Below are positions 18,885 through 26,144 of a DNA stretch of 64,000 bases, in pieces (the first letter of the stretch is position 1; every line of letters starts with the position of its first letter). The notes below the pieces were generated by a model, which saw only the letters and a list, made by a program, of their open reading frames with translations, was not told the origin of the DNA and did not search any database. Position numbers and translations under genes: made by a program. The stretch comes from Sphingobacteriales bacterium (lineage in GTDB: Bacteria > Bacteroidota > Bacteroidia > Chitinophagales > JADIYW01): NCBI GenBank assembly GCA_016721245.1, contig JADKIQ010000025.1, positions 248,001-312,000 of the forward strand. The letters run 5' to 3'.

Positions 18885-18910
18885 CGTCATTCCAACGTAG
18901 TGAGGAATCC
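18885..18910 (+). repeat. REP-like repeat copy upstream of the defence operon
   Basis: CGTCATTCCAACGTAGTGAG followed by GAATC. It is nearly the same as the fragment inside lpxB (7308-7335), differing at a few positions plus one indel. It lies in the gap (18796-19069) that holds the left boundary of the AT-rich defence operon. Confidence 0.55.
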
Positions 18911-19058
18911 TGAAAAGTAAAAGAAAGGCTGTTTCTTCCGCGAAATATTCTATTTATAATAGTAATTTATTAAAACCAATAACATAAAATAAAGGCAAGA
19001 TTAATGGTTTTATATAAGAAAATACTAGTCATAAAAAAATTATATTATTACTTTTATG

Positions 19059-19066
19059 TATATTTG
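19059..19066 (+). promoter_or_regulatory. TAnnTTTG box just before the HamA-like start
   Basis: TATATTTG fits the Bacteroidota -7 box. It ends 3 nt before the ATG at 19070. The DNA here is very AT-rich, so chance is possible. If real, the mRNA would be nearly leaderless. Confidence 0.25.
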
Positions 19067-19069
19067 GAT

Positions 19070-19837
19070 ATGATTTCAAAGTCAAAAAATTTCAATGCAA
19101 ATACTGTAAAATTAGATGCTGGAAAATTTATCCATTTTATAAATATTGAAAATATTGATTCAAACTTAGAAACTCTTATTGATAAAAGAATTGTATCAAT
19201 TTGTGAAGGTAAAACGAATTCAGATTTAAATTTAATAAAAAGACGATTAATTGACTTTTTAACGCCTAAAAGAAATACAACTATTGAGATGGGAGCGATA
19301 GCAGAATTTTTTTTACATCTATATTTATATGATATTGGTTATAAACAAGAATTTTTATATTTAAATCTGGAAGAAGGATCTATAAAAAAAGGATTTGATG
19401 GATATTTTTCCTTCAAAAATGAAGAATGGGTATTAGAAAGCAAATCTGGAGATATAAGTACAATTAACATATCGCATACTAATAAAGCAAAAGAAGCATA
19501 TTTTGATTTAGAAGAAAAGATAAAAGGTAAGACAAAAAATAATCCATGGCAAAATGCATATAATCATGCCAGAACTGTAGGAACAAAAGATAACATACAA
19601 AAAAATATTAAAAAACTTTCTGATGAATTTACATACAAAAAATTTCACAAAATTGATGACTTTAACATTATACCTTGCTCAACTATTTTTCTCAATGCAC
19701 GTTGGAAAGTAATTGATGAGTTAAAAATAGAAACAGATATTAAAAAGATTATTTCAACTTTTAAATGTAAAAAATTAAACATAATATGTATTAATAAAAA
19801 ATCCATAAAATTATTTTGGAGGTATTTAAAGAAATAA
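19070..19837 (+). CDS. HamA-like (DUF1837-type) nuclease subunit of a Hachiman-like defence operon
   Basis: 255 residues from ATG 19070; ATG 19004 would add 22 residues rich in Tyr/Lys that look non-coding. The core reads IEMGAIAEFFLHLYLYDIG, then KKGFDGYFSF, then WVLESKSGD. This is the layout of a PD-(D/E)xK nuclease: helix Glu (E73/E79), Asp (D110), ExK (E123, K125). It also matches the EhGExxExLLHxLL...KGxDxxH...GEAK pattern of HamA. HamA is held inactive by HamB and degrades DNA on phage-induced damage. It is followed 3 nt later by the helicase gene. The very low GC relative to its neighbours suggests horizontal transfer. Assignment is by pattern, not search. Confidence 0.6.
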   Translation: MISKSKNFNANTVKLDAGKFIHFINIENIDSNLETLIDKRIVSICEGKTNSDLNLIKRRLIDFLTPKRNTTIEMGAIAEFFLHLYLYDIGYKQEFLYLNLEEGSIKKGFDGYFSFKNEEWVLESKSGDISTINISHTNKAKEAYFDLEEKIKGKTKNNPWQNAYNHARTVGTKDNIQKNIKKLSDEFTYKKFHKIDDFNIIPCSTIFLNARWKVIDELKIETDIKKIISTFKCKKLNIICINKKSIKLFWRYLKK

Positions 19838-19840
19838 AAA

Positions 19841-22300
19841 ATGCTAAAAAATGAAAAAATATTGTTTACAAAAATTGGAAAAGACGTAGTCTTTAATAGT
19901 GCCTTAGAGAAATTACTGACCAATAAAGAATTAAATCTTGATGAAAAAACATACATATTAACTTGTGCTATTTTATTTTTAAATTATTTCAAAAAAGATA
20001 AAAGATACACTAGTTATGCAGATTTTGCATATTTCATTATATTAAAATATGCATTGAAGTATAATGACTATATACCATTGTATGATTTTGCTACAAATTT
20101 TGGTTTTTATCCCATTACCAAAACAATACTAAATAATAAATTGATAGACGACTTTAAAATAAGTAACTTCTTTATTGACTATAATTTAGAAACTTTTGAA
20201 CACGAAAAAAATTATACGGAAACCTTAGAACAACATATTGAAAGTCAAAAATTTTTAAATGACTCTTCTAACGAAAAAAGCTACTTGGCTCCTACTTCAT
20301 TTGGCAAAAGCGCTGTTATTATTGATTACATTAAGAAAATGCCAGAAGACAATTCTAAAATTGTAATTGTTGTACCTACAAAATCTCTTTTGATGCAGAC
20401 GTATCAAATGATTAGAGAAGCAAAACTTAAAAAGAAAATAATCATACATGATGAAATGTATAACAATGAAACTTCGTTTATTGCAGTTTTTACTCAAGAG
20501 CGTTCACTTCGCTTATTAAATAGTAAGAAAATTTTCTTTGATGTACTTTTTATTGATGAGGCACACAATATCTTAAATAGCAATGAAAGAAGTATTTTAT
20601 TATCAAGATTAATTGCTAAGAATAGAAATTTAAATTCAAATCAAAAAATAATCTATTTATCACCTTTAATTGAAAATGTCGAAAACTTAAAAGTTTATCC
20701 AGACCAAAGCATTTCAACACATCACATCGTTTTCAATATAAAAGAGCCAGAAATTTATGAATACAAATTAAATAATGATATTTATAAATACAATAGATTT
20801 ATTGATCAATTTTATTTAATTGGAAAAACATCTAATATTTTTTTATATCTAAAAGAAAACTCTAAAGAAAAAAACTTCATTTATAATTTATCTCCATTAA
20901 AAATTGAATTATTGGCAAAAAAACTATGTTCAGAGTTTTCTGAGATATATATTGATATCAATTCAAAGGTTTTAGAATTACAAAAAATATTAAGAAATGA
21001 AGTCCATAAAGATTTTTATGCAATAGAATATTTAAAATTTGGTGTAATTTATTTACATGGAAAATTACCTGACCTAATAAAGGAATATTTAGAAAATAAG
21101 TTTAAAACTATATCAGATTTAAAGTATGTCATTGCAAACTCTGTTATACTTGAAGGCATGAACTTACCAATAGATTGTTTATTTATTTTCAATACACGTG
21201 GATTACAAGGTAAAGAATTAATTAATTTAATTGGAAGAGTTAATAGATTAAATAATATTTTTTCATCTGACAAACCTAATTTAGAAAAGCTATTACCACA
21301 AGTTCATTTTATTAATAGTGAGGAATTTAATAAAAAGGATAGTAATATGTCAAATAAAATTTCATTATTAAGAAATAGAGTTTTCGTTGATAAAACAGAA
21401 AATCCAACATTATATTCATATGATTTTGAGAAGCAAAATATTGCAAAAGAGAGAAAAGAAGAAAAGAGAAAAGAAATATTATTAATTCAAGAAAATGAGA
21501 AATTCTTATACTCTCAAAATATTAAGGAAAATGATTTATTAAAAAAATATTTAATAGAAGCGGGTATTTCTAGCTTCTATTTAAATATTAATGAGATTAT
21601 AGATTCTTTATTGTTGAAAATAAATCAAATTAATTCTGATAAAATTTCCGCATGGGAAAACATGAGTATGATGAATAAAATAGAGTTCTTATTTATTCAG
21701 GATATTCAAAATATTAAAGATTTTGAATTTGGTCGATTAAAAAATAAAAATGCACGAGATTATTACGAAAATTATATTCTTATTAATCAAAAAAGATCGC
21801 TTAAGGAAAATATAATTTCGCTCTTTACATATATTGAAGAAAGAGCTATAGGTTTAAATCCCAAATACTATATAGGTAAATCTTATGGTGAAGAGCCTAA
21901 AGAAACATTAGCATATCCACAACCTGCAAATAATGTATATGTTGACCTATCAAAAAAAAATTCAAAAGAACTAATAAATTTAGCTATTGTTAAACTAAAA
22001 ATGGAGGATGATTTCATTAGTTATAAATTAAGTAAATTTATAATTATGATGTATGACTATAAACTAATAACGCAAGACAGTTATAATCAATATATTTATG
22101 GAACAACTGATTTGCACAAAATAAATTTAACCAAATATGGTCTAAGTATTAGTCTTATTACACGATTAGAAAAAGATGGACAATTAAACAACCTGAGTTT
22201 TGATGAATTTAATAATTTAGTTGGAAATAGCGAATTTGAGAGATTTAAAAACTCTATTAATGATTTTTATAGATTTGAAATCACTCGATATCTAAACTAA
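19841..22300 (+). CDS. HamB-like SF2 (Ski2-type) helicase of a Hachiman-like defence operon
   Basis: 819 residues. Motif I is APTSFGKS (150-157), Ia VVPTKSLL, II DEAH (239-242), III-like YLSPL, V NSVILEGMNLP (to 443), and VI LINLIGRVNRL (G465, R466, R469). PTSFGKS with LEGxNLP and GRxxR is typical of Ski2-like helicases and of HamB. The C-terminal third (about 540-819) is helical and unassigned, and the N-terminal 140 residues precede the helicase core. HamB is thought to sense exposed DNA ends and release HamA. It is an operon with the upstream nuclease. AT-rich codon use is unlike its neighbours. Other nuclease+helicase pairs such as AbpAB remain possible. Confidence 0.7.
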   Translation: MLKNEKILFTKIGKDVVFNSALEKLLTNKELNLDEKTYILTCAILFLNYFKKDKRYTSYADFAYFIILKYALKYNDYIPLYDFATNFGFYPITKTILNNKLIDDFKISNFFIDYNLETFEHEKNYTETLEQHIESQKFLNDSSNEKSYLAPTSFGKSAVIIDYIKKMPEDNSKIVIVVPTKSLLMQTYQMIREAKLKKKIIIHDEMYNNETSFIAVFTQERSLRLLNSKKIFFDVLFIDEAHNILNSNERSILLSRLIAKNRNLNSNQKIIYLSPLIENVENLKVYPDQSISTHHIVFNIKEPEIYEYKLNNDIYKYNRFIDQFYLIGKTSNIFLYLKENSKEKNFIYNLSPLKIELLAKKLCSEFSEIYIDINSKVLELQKILRNEVHKDFYAIEYLKFGVIYLHGKLPDLIKEYLENKFKTISDLKYVIANSVILEGMNLPIDCLFIFNTRGLQGKELINLIGRVNRLNNIFSSDKPNLEKLLPQVHFINSEEFNKKDSNMSNKISLLRNRVFVDKTENPTLYSYDFEKQNIAKERKEEKRKEILLIQENEKFLYSQNIKENDLLKKYLIEAGISSFYLNINEIIDSLLLKINQINSDKISAWENMSMMNKIEFLFIQDIQNIKDFEFGRLKNKNARDYYENYILINQKRSLKENIISLFTYIEERAIGLNPKYYIGKSYGEEPKETLAYPQPANNVYVDLSKKNSKELINLAIVKLKMEDDFISYKLSKFIIMMYDYKLITQDSYNQYIYGTTDLHKINLTKYGLSISLITRLEKDGQLNNLSFDEFNNLVGNSEFERFKNSINDFYRFEITRYLN

Positions 22301-22351
22301 TGGATTGCAACCAACTAACTGCCATCCGTAAAAGAATAAAAAACCCAATCC

Positions 22352-22460
22352 CCCCGCCTTTGACAGGAGTTGTCTCCTGTCAACCACTACCCGTATGAAA
22401 GCCAGCTAAAAACTAAACGGAAGGGCAGTCGGCAGGTGAAAACACGCTGCCGAGGGCAAG
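22352..22460 (+). repeat. structured repeat element, copy A (two hairpins)
   Basis: About 109 nt beginning 52 nt after the helicase stop. Hairpin 1 is TTGACAGGAG (22360-22369), TTGT loop, CTCCTGTCAA (22374-22383), a perfect 10-bp stem. Hairpin 2 is TCGGCAGGTG-AAAA-CAC-G-CTGCCGA (22429-22453), a 10-bp stem with one bulged base. Long stretches are the same as copy B at 51847-51983, including the bulge position and the AAAA loop. It could act as a terminator, an RNA element or a mobile repeat. Confidence 0.75.
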
Positions 22461-22504
22461 AGAAAAATGCATTCTTTCCAAAAAAAATATCCTATTTTTA
22501 TAAA

Positions 22505-22924
22505 ATGGCAAAACAAATCTTTATCAATTTAGCAGTAAAAGACGTACAAAAATCCATGGATTTTTATACGGCATTAGGATTTACCAACAATCCCCAGTTT
22601 TCGGACGGCAGCGGAAAATGTATGGTATGGAGTGACAGCATTTATGTCATGTTGTTGTCGCACGAAAAGTTTGCATCTTTTGCCAGCAAACCTATTGCAG
22701 ACACCAAATCAACTGCAGCAGCACTTTTCTCCTTATCATTGGACAGTGTTGACGAAGTAAACCTTATGATGAGCAATGGAATAAATGCCGGCGGAACAGA
22801 GCTGGGCGAATTGAAAGATTATGGTTTTATGCAACAGCGTACTATTGAAGATTTTGACGGACATACCTGGGAAATTTTCTTTATGGATATGTCAAAATTC
22901 CCAAATAGTCAGGCAGCGGAATAA
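22505..22924 (+). CDS. VOC/glyoxalase-like family protein
   Basis: 139 residues starting MAKQIFINLAVKDVQKSMDF; the upstream frame runs through the repeat and is not used. A single VOC-fold domain has the beta-alpha-beta-beta-beta pattern INLAVKDVQKSMDFYTALGF and a C-terminal DFDGHTWEIFFMD. The ExE/His metal ligands are partly kept: the late H and E in HTWEIF are present, but no early ligand His is obvious. Family members include lactoylglutathione lyases and resistance proteins, and this extradiol/bleomycin-like subgroup is often uncharacterised. It is a stand-alone gene between two repeats. Confidence 0.85.
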   Translation: MAKQIFINLAVKDVQKSMDFYTALGFTNNPQFSDGSGKCMVWSDSIYVMLLSHEKFASFASKPIADTKSTAAALFSLSLDSVDEVNLMMSNGINAGGTELGELKDYGFMQQRTIEDFDGHTWEIFFMDMSKFPNSQAAE

Positions 22925-22950
22925 CAATAGCATAGGCGATGGTTCCGGCC

Positions 22951-23000
22951 TTTGTTGGTTTGCAAGTAACAAACTACTAATTTAGCAGCCAACCAACAAA
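22951..23000. repeat. inverted repeat after the VOC gene
   Basis: TTTGTTGGTT (22951-22960) and AACCAACAAA (22991-23000) are perfect 10-bp arms. Inside them is a smaller GTTTG/CAAAC hairpin (22958-22974). GCCTTTGTTGG (22949-22959) recurs at 52415-52425 after the copper-storage gene. It may be a terminator or a repeat end. Confidence 0.5.
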
Positions 23001-23051
23001 AGCAAAAGTTTAATAAATATTTCTTAGATTTATTTCATTAAATATTGAATC

Positions 23052-23495
23052 ATGAGACGCTTTTTATGCTTTTATATCGTTGTATTTCTCGCTAGTTTTT
23101 CGCTGTCTGCTCAAACGGAAAACAAGCCGACAGAATTTGAGCTCATCGCAGCCACCATTCAGGATTATATAGACGGAACGGCCAACGGTGAACCGGAAAA
23201 ACTGCGCAAGGTATTTCATCCGGATTTCAATTTATATACCGTCAGTGACGACAGTCTGCGTATTCGCTCAGGAGAACAATACATAGCTAAAATAACACCC
23301 GGTGAAAAAGCAAACCGCATCGGCAGAATTATCTCTATTGATTTTGAAAAAGATGCAGCAATTGCAAAAGCAGAAATCAGTGTGCCGGGCTGGCGTATCT
23401 TCACCGACTATTTTTTACTATTGAAGTACCAAGGGGCTTGGAAAATAGTGCAAAAGAGTTACACCTGGCGACCGTTTCCTAAAGAAAATAAATAA
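23052..23495 (+). CDS. secreted NTF2-like (lumazine-binding-type) protein
   Basis: 147 residues with a signal peptide (about 1-20, ending SLSAQ). The rest is one NTF2-fold domain: helix FELIAATIQDYIDGTANGEPEKLRKVFHPDFNLY, then strands ending WKIVQKSYTWRPFP. This is the pattern of the putative lumazine-binding/DUF4440 group common in Bacteroidota. No catalytic residues can be assigned. It is probably periplasmic. It is a stand-alone gene 127 nt after the VOC gene, with a repeat between them. Confidence 0.8.
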   Translation: MRRFLCFYIVVFLASFSLSAQTENKPTEFELIAATIQDYIDGTANGEPEKLRKVFHPDFNLYTVSDDSLRIRSGEQYIAKITPGEKANRIGRIISIDFEKDAAIAKAEISVPGWRIFTDYFLLLKYQGAWKIVQKSYTWRPFPKENK

Positions 23496-23547
23496 TGCAT
23501 TACAACAACTGAATATAAAGTGCATCTGAACTTTAGAATGTCAGGTA

Positions 23548-23601
23548 AAATATACCACACATCAGGTATATGAATCTTCAAAATAAATACTAATTTTTGT
23601 A
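23548..23601 (+). repeat. 54-bp upstream repeat, copy 1 (with inverted repeat)
   Basis: 54 nt that align without gaps to 25550-25603 and are nearly identical in their first half. The core is the inverted repeat ATATACC-ACACATCA-GGTATAT. It ends 15 nt before the ATG of the WG-repeat gene. Its location suggests a promoter, operator or mobile leader. Confidence 0.7.
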
Positions 23602-23616
23602 CAAACTGATTTGCAC

Positions 23617-24741
23617 ATGAAATCAATATATCTTATACTACTATTTATTTGTATAGGAGCAACGGCACCTGCACAAAGTGTAAAATCGTTTAAAGATGCT
23701 ACTAACAAATACGGACTAAAAGACAGCAAAGGCAATGTTATTGTTTCGCCAAAATATAATTTTATCAATGAGTTTAAAGACGGTCTGGCAAGGGTTAGTA
23801 TTGGAAGCAGCTACAATAATTGGTTGTATGGATTTATAGACAGCACTGGAAATGAAATCATTCCGCTTAAGTATTCACAGGCAGATGGATTTTCAGAAGG
23901 TCTTGCCTATGTCAGGCTGGATGGAAAATATGGATTTATAGACCAAAGCGGAGAGCTGAAGATACCAATGATATATGATGGAGCGAGTTATTTCAGTCAG
24001 GGACTCGCACCAGTACGTACAGGCGATAATCAAACAGGAAAATGGAGTTATATAGACAAAACTGGAAAAACAGTTTTACCACTGAAATACGATGCAGCCA
24101 AAGCATTTAAAGATGGTATTGCTTTAGTCTGTATACAAGGTAAATATGGATTTATCAATAAAACCGGAAAACTGGTAATACCGGCAGAATATGATTATGC
24201 TTACGAGTTTTACAACAGTGAATTAGCCGGAGTAAATAAAGGGGGTGTGAAAGGCGGATGGAATGTGCAAGGTGGTAAATGGGGTTTTATTAACAAATCC
24301 GGAAAGATGATTATACCCTTGCAATATGACTATGCGAATGCATTTTCTGAAGGACTCGCCTGTGTAATGACAGATAAGAAAGCAGGATTTATTGATGAAA
24401 CTGGCAAACTGGTCATTCCTATGATGTTCGAAACCTTGAGCAGTTTTCAGTATGGAACAGCACCTGCCACTTTAAACGGCAAAAGTATTTTTATTGATAA
24501 GACAGGAAAAGAATCCAGACCTACAAAAAGAGTAACGTTTAATAATGGTGAATACATTGGTGAAACAAGCAGTGATGGTCAAACACCAAACGGTAAAGGT
24601 AAAATGGTTTGGACACAAGGTGATATTTATGACGGTGAATGGGTAAACGGAGTAATGAATGGAAAAGGTAAGTTAACTCAAAATGGAAAAGTGTATGAAG
24701 GTAATTTCGTAAACGGAAAATTTGTTGACTCAGTTAAATAA
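23617..24741 (+). CDS. secreted WG-repeat protein with C-terminal MORN repeats
   Basis: 374 residues from ATG 23617 (a TTG lies two codons upstream). The signal peptide is about 1-19. Seven or so WG beta repeats span about 30-300, each with a line like GKYGFIDKTGKLVIPxxYDxAxxFxxGLAxV. About three MORN-type repeats follow to the C-terminus (GEYIGE, GDIYDGEWVNGVMNGKGK, GKVYEGNFVNGKF). Both repeat types are structural scaffolds, usually for protein or membrane contact. No enzyme activity is implied. The copy-1 54-bp repeat lies directly upstream. Confidence 0.85.
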   Translation: MKSIYLILLFICIGATAPAQSVKSFKDATNKYGLKDSKGNVIVSPKYNFINEFKDGLARVSIGSSYNNWLYGFIDSTGNEIIPLKYSQADGFSEGLAYVRLDGKYGFIDQSGELKIPMIYDGASYFSQGLAPVRTGDNQTGKWSYIDKTGKTVLPLKYDAAKAFKDGIALVCIQGKYGFINKTGKLVIPAEYDYAYEFYNSELAGVNKGGVKGGWNVQGGKWGFINKSGKMIIPLQYDYANAFSEGLACVMTDKKAGFIDETGKLVIPMMFETLSSFQYGTAPATLNGKSIFIDKTGKESRPTKRVTFNNGEYIGETSSDGQTPNGKGKMVWTQGDIYDGEWVNGVMNGKGKLTQNGKVYEGNFVNGKFVDSVK

Positions 24742-24742
24742 T

Positions 24743-24874
24743 ATGGTGAGCTATATTTTAAATGAAGAATTTAACGACAACTATAACAACTGGCAGGCAG
24801 GAAAGACAATATTCAACAGAACTGAAATTGATTCAAGTTTAGTTGGTGTTGTATTTCGGTCGATGGCTCACTAA
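24743..24874 (+). pseudogene. short remnant ORF, likely gene fragment
   Basis: 43 codons from ATG 24743, one base after the WG-gene stop. It begins MVSYILNEEFNDNYNNWQAG, which looks like the start of a secreted carbohydrate-binding-like module (the (F)NDNxNNW pattern is common in Bacteroidota proteins). It then runs into sequence that resembles intergenic repeat (GVVFRSMAH, stop). It is probably the 5' remnant of a deleted gene, less likely a real small protein. Confidence 0.35.
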
Positions 24875-24896
24875 CAGAAACAATTGAGAAAAATAA

Positions 24897-25373
24897 ATGA
24901 TGGCAGATAATATAAATATTGTTCCTTATGATATTTTACATCAACCACAAATTGATATGCTAATGATGCGTATTAGCAAAGAATTTTCAGAGCCTATTTT
25001 TATATTAAAACCAAATAGTACAGCAATACCTGTTGTAATGCCGGATTTGTATTTATTAGCTATTATAAATGATAATGTTGCAGGTACTATTAGCCTTACT
25101 AAATTGAATGGCGGGAATTCTGTATTAAAAAAAATGTTTCTGCACAAAGATTTTCGTAAAAAAGGAATTGCGAAAAAATTATTAATGGAAGTAATGGATT
25201 GGGCTTTTGAAAACAAGATAAAGGCAATTTATTTAGGCACGATGTTACAGTTTATAGAAGCACAAAAATTCTATAAGAGCAATGGATTTGAAAAAATTTC
25301 TATCGGGATGTTACCTGAAGATTTTCCAATAAATCCATTGGATACCATTTTTTATCAGCTGAAATTAGTATGA
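24897..25373 (+). CDS. GNAT family N-acetyltransferase
   Basis: 158 residues. The acetyl-CoA-binding motif A is clear: MFLHKDFRKKGIAKKLLMEVMDW (R/Q-x-x-G-x-G/A pattern as RKKGIAKK, about 80-87), followed by AIYLGTMLQFIEAQKFYKSNGFEKI, the standard motif B. It is AT-richer than neighbouring core genes. The acceptor substrate is unknown. It is a stand-alone unit with intergenic repeat-like DNA on both sides. The start ATGATGGCAGAT at 24897 is used; the second ATG is equally possible. Confidence 0.85.
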   Translation: MMADNINIVPYDILHQPQIDMLMMRISKEFSEPIFILKPNSTAIPVVMPDLYLLAIINDNVAGTISLTKLNGGNSVLKKMFLHKDFRKKGIAKKLLMEVMDWAFENKIKAIYLGTMLQFIEAQKFYKSNGFEKISIGMLPEDFPINPLDTIFYQLKLV

Positions 25374-25549
25374 TGGATATACCAGGAATAAAAAAATAGT
25401 AGAACTTTTACAGAGCAAAAATAGAAAAACTAACTATCCGATGGCGAACGTCTCCAAAATCGACACATGTAAATAAAGTTGCATAATGATCGGTGGCTCA
25501 ACAACATAACCAATTATGAAAAATGGTTGGTGCGGACAACAACCTTTAG

Positions 25550-25603
25550 AAATATACCACACATCAGGTATATGCATCTTAAAAATAAATACGAATTTTA
25601 GTA
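25550..25603 (+). repeat. 54-bp upstream repeat, copy 2
   Basis: It matches 23548-23601 over the full 54 nt with a handful of substitutions and no gaps. It keeps the inverted repeat ATATACC/GGTATAT. It ends 16 nt before the ATG at 25620. The rest of the 246-nt gap (25374-25549) holds no ORF, only short repeat-like segments such as AACCA/TGGTT pairs. Confidence 0.7.
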
Positions 25604-25619
25604 TTCAAAACTACATATT

Positions 25620-26135
25620 ATGAATTTGGAAAAAACACTTTCATTATTGAAATTACATTCACTGGCTCTTATCGCTTTTGTGGTTGCTTTTTTATTCTGG
25701 AAAGATTATTTAACGAAGCCACATCAAAAAGCAGAAAAAAATAAACTGGCACAAATAACAGGAACACTCAGTCAGGCAGGAAAAACCGTTTCGCTTCCAT
25801 CCGGCTATTCAAGCGGATATTATATTATTATCAAAGAAGCTAATACTACGTTTATTCCGTCAGCTATTGAATATAGTGAATTTACAAATGAAGTGCCTGA
25901 AGGTGCAAAGATTACGATGACTTACAGTCCTGAGGAGAATCCTAAAATTACCGGTGACGGCATAAAGATATTTTCGTTAAAGTACAACAATAAAGAATAC
26001 ATCACTACTGCCGATGCAATAGCATGGTATAATAAAGCATTAGATAAGAAAAGAAATTCTGCTATCTATGCCACGCTCGCAGGCTTTCTCGCCATTGGTC
26101 TGGTGGAATTCATAAGAAGAAAGTTTTTGAAATAA
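25620..26135 (+). CDS. hypothetical protein with N- and C-terminal membrane helices
   Basis: 171 residues. One hydrophobic segment lies near the N-terminus (LALIAFVVAFLFW, about 15-27) and one near the C-terminus (AIYATLAGFLAIGLVEFI, about 149-166). They flank a soluble domain of about 100 residues that is beta-rich (AQITGTLSQAGKTVSLPSG, KITMTYSPEENPKI). The layout resembles DUF3592-like proteins, but I cannot assign it firmly. It is preceded by copy 2 of the 54-bp repeat and is convergent with the M3 peptidase gene. Confidence 0.6.
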   Translation: MNLEKTLSLLKLHSLALIAFVVAFLFWKDYLTKPHQKAEKNKLAQITGTLSQAGKTVSLPSGYSSGYYIIIKEANTTFIPSAIEYSEFTNEVPEGAKITMTYSPEENPKITGDGIKIFSLKYNNKEYITTADAIAWYNKALDKKRNSAIYATLAGFLAIGLVEFIRRKFLK

Positions 26136-26144
26136 CGAAAAGCT

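Noticed and set aside
19645..19956. Minus-strand 103-codon frame inside the defence operon
   Set aside because: It overlaps two clear genes, is made of AT-rich shadow sequence and has no motif.
22301..23003. Integron attC sites at the ends of the single-gene units
   Set aside because: Imperfect palindromes follow the genes, but no RYYYAAC/GTTRRRY pair in the right places was found, and there is no integrase in the window.
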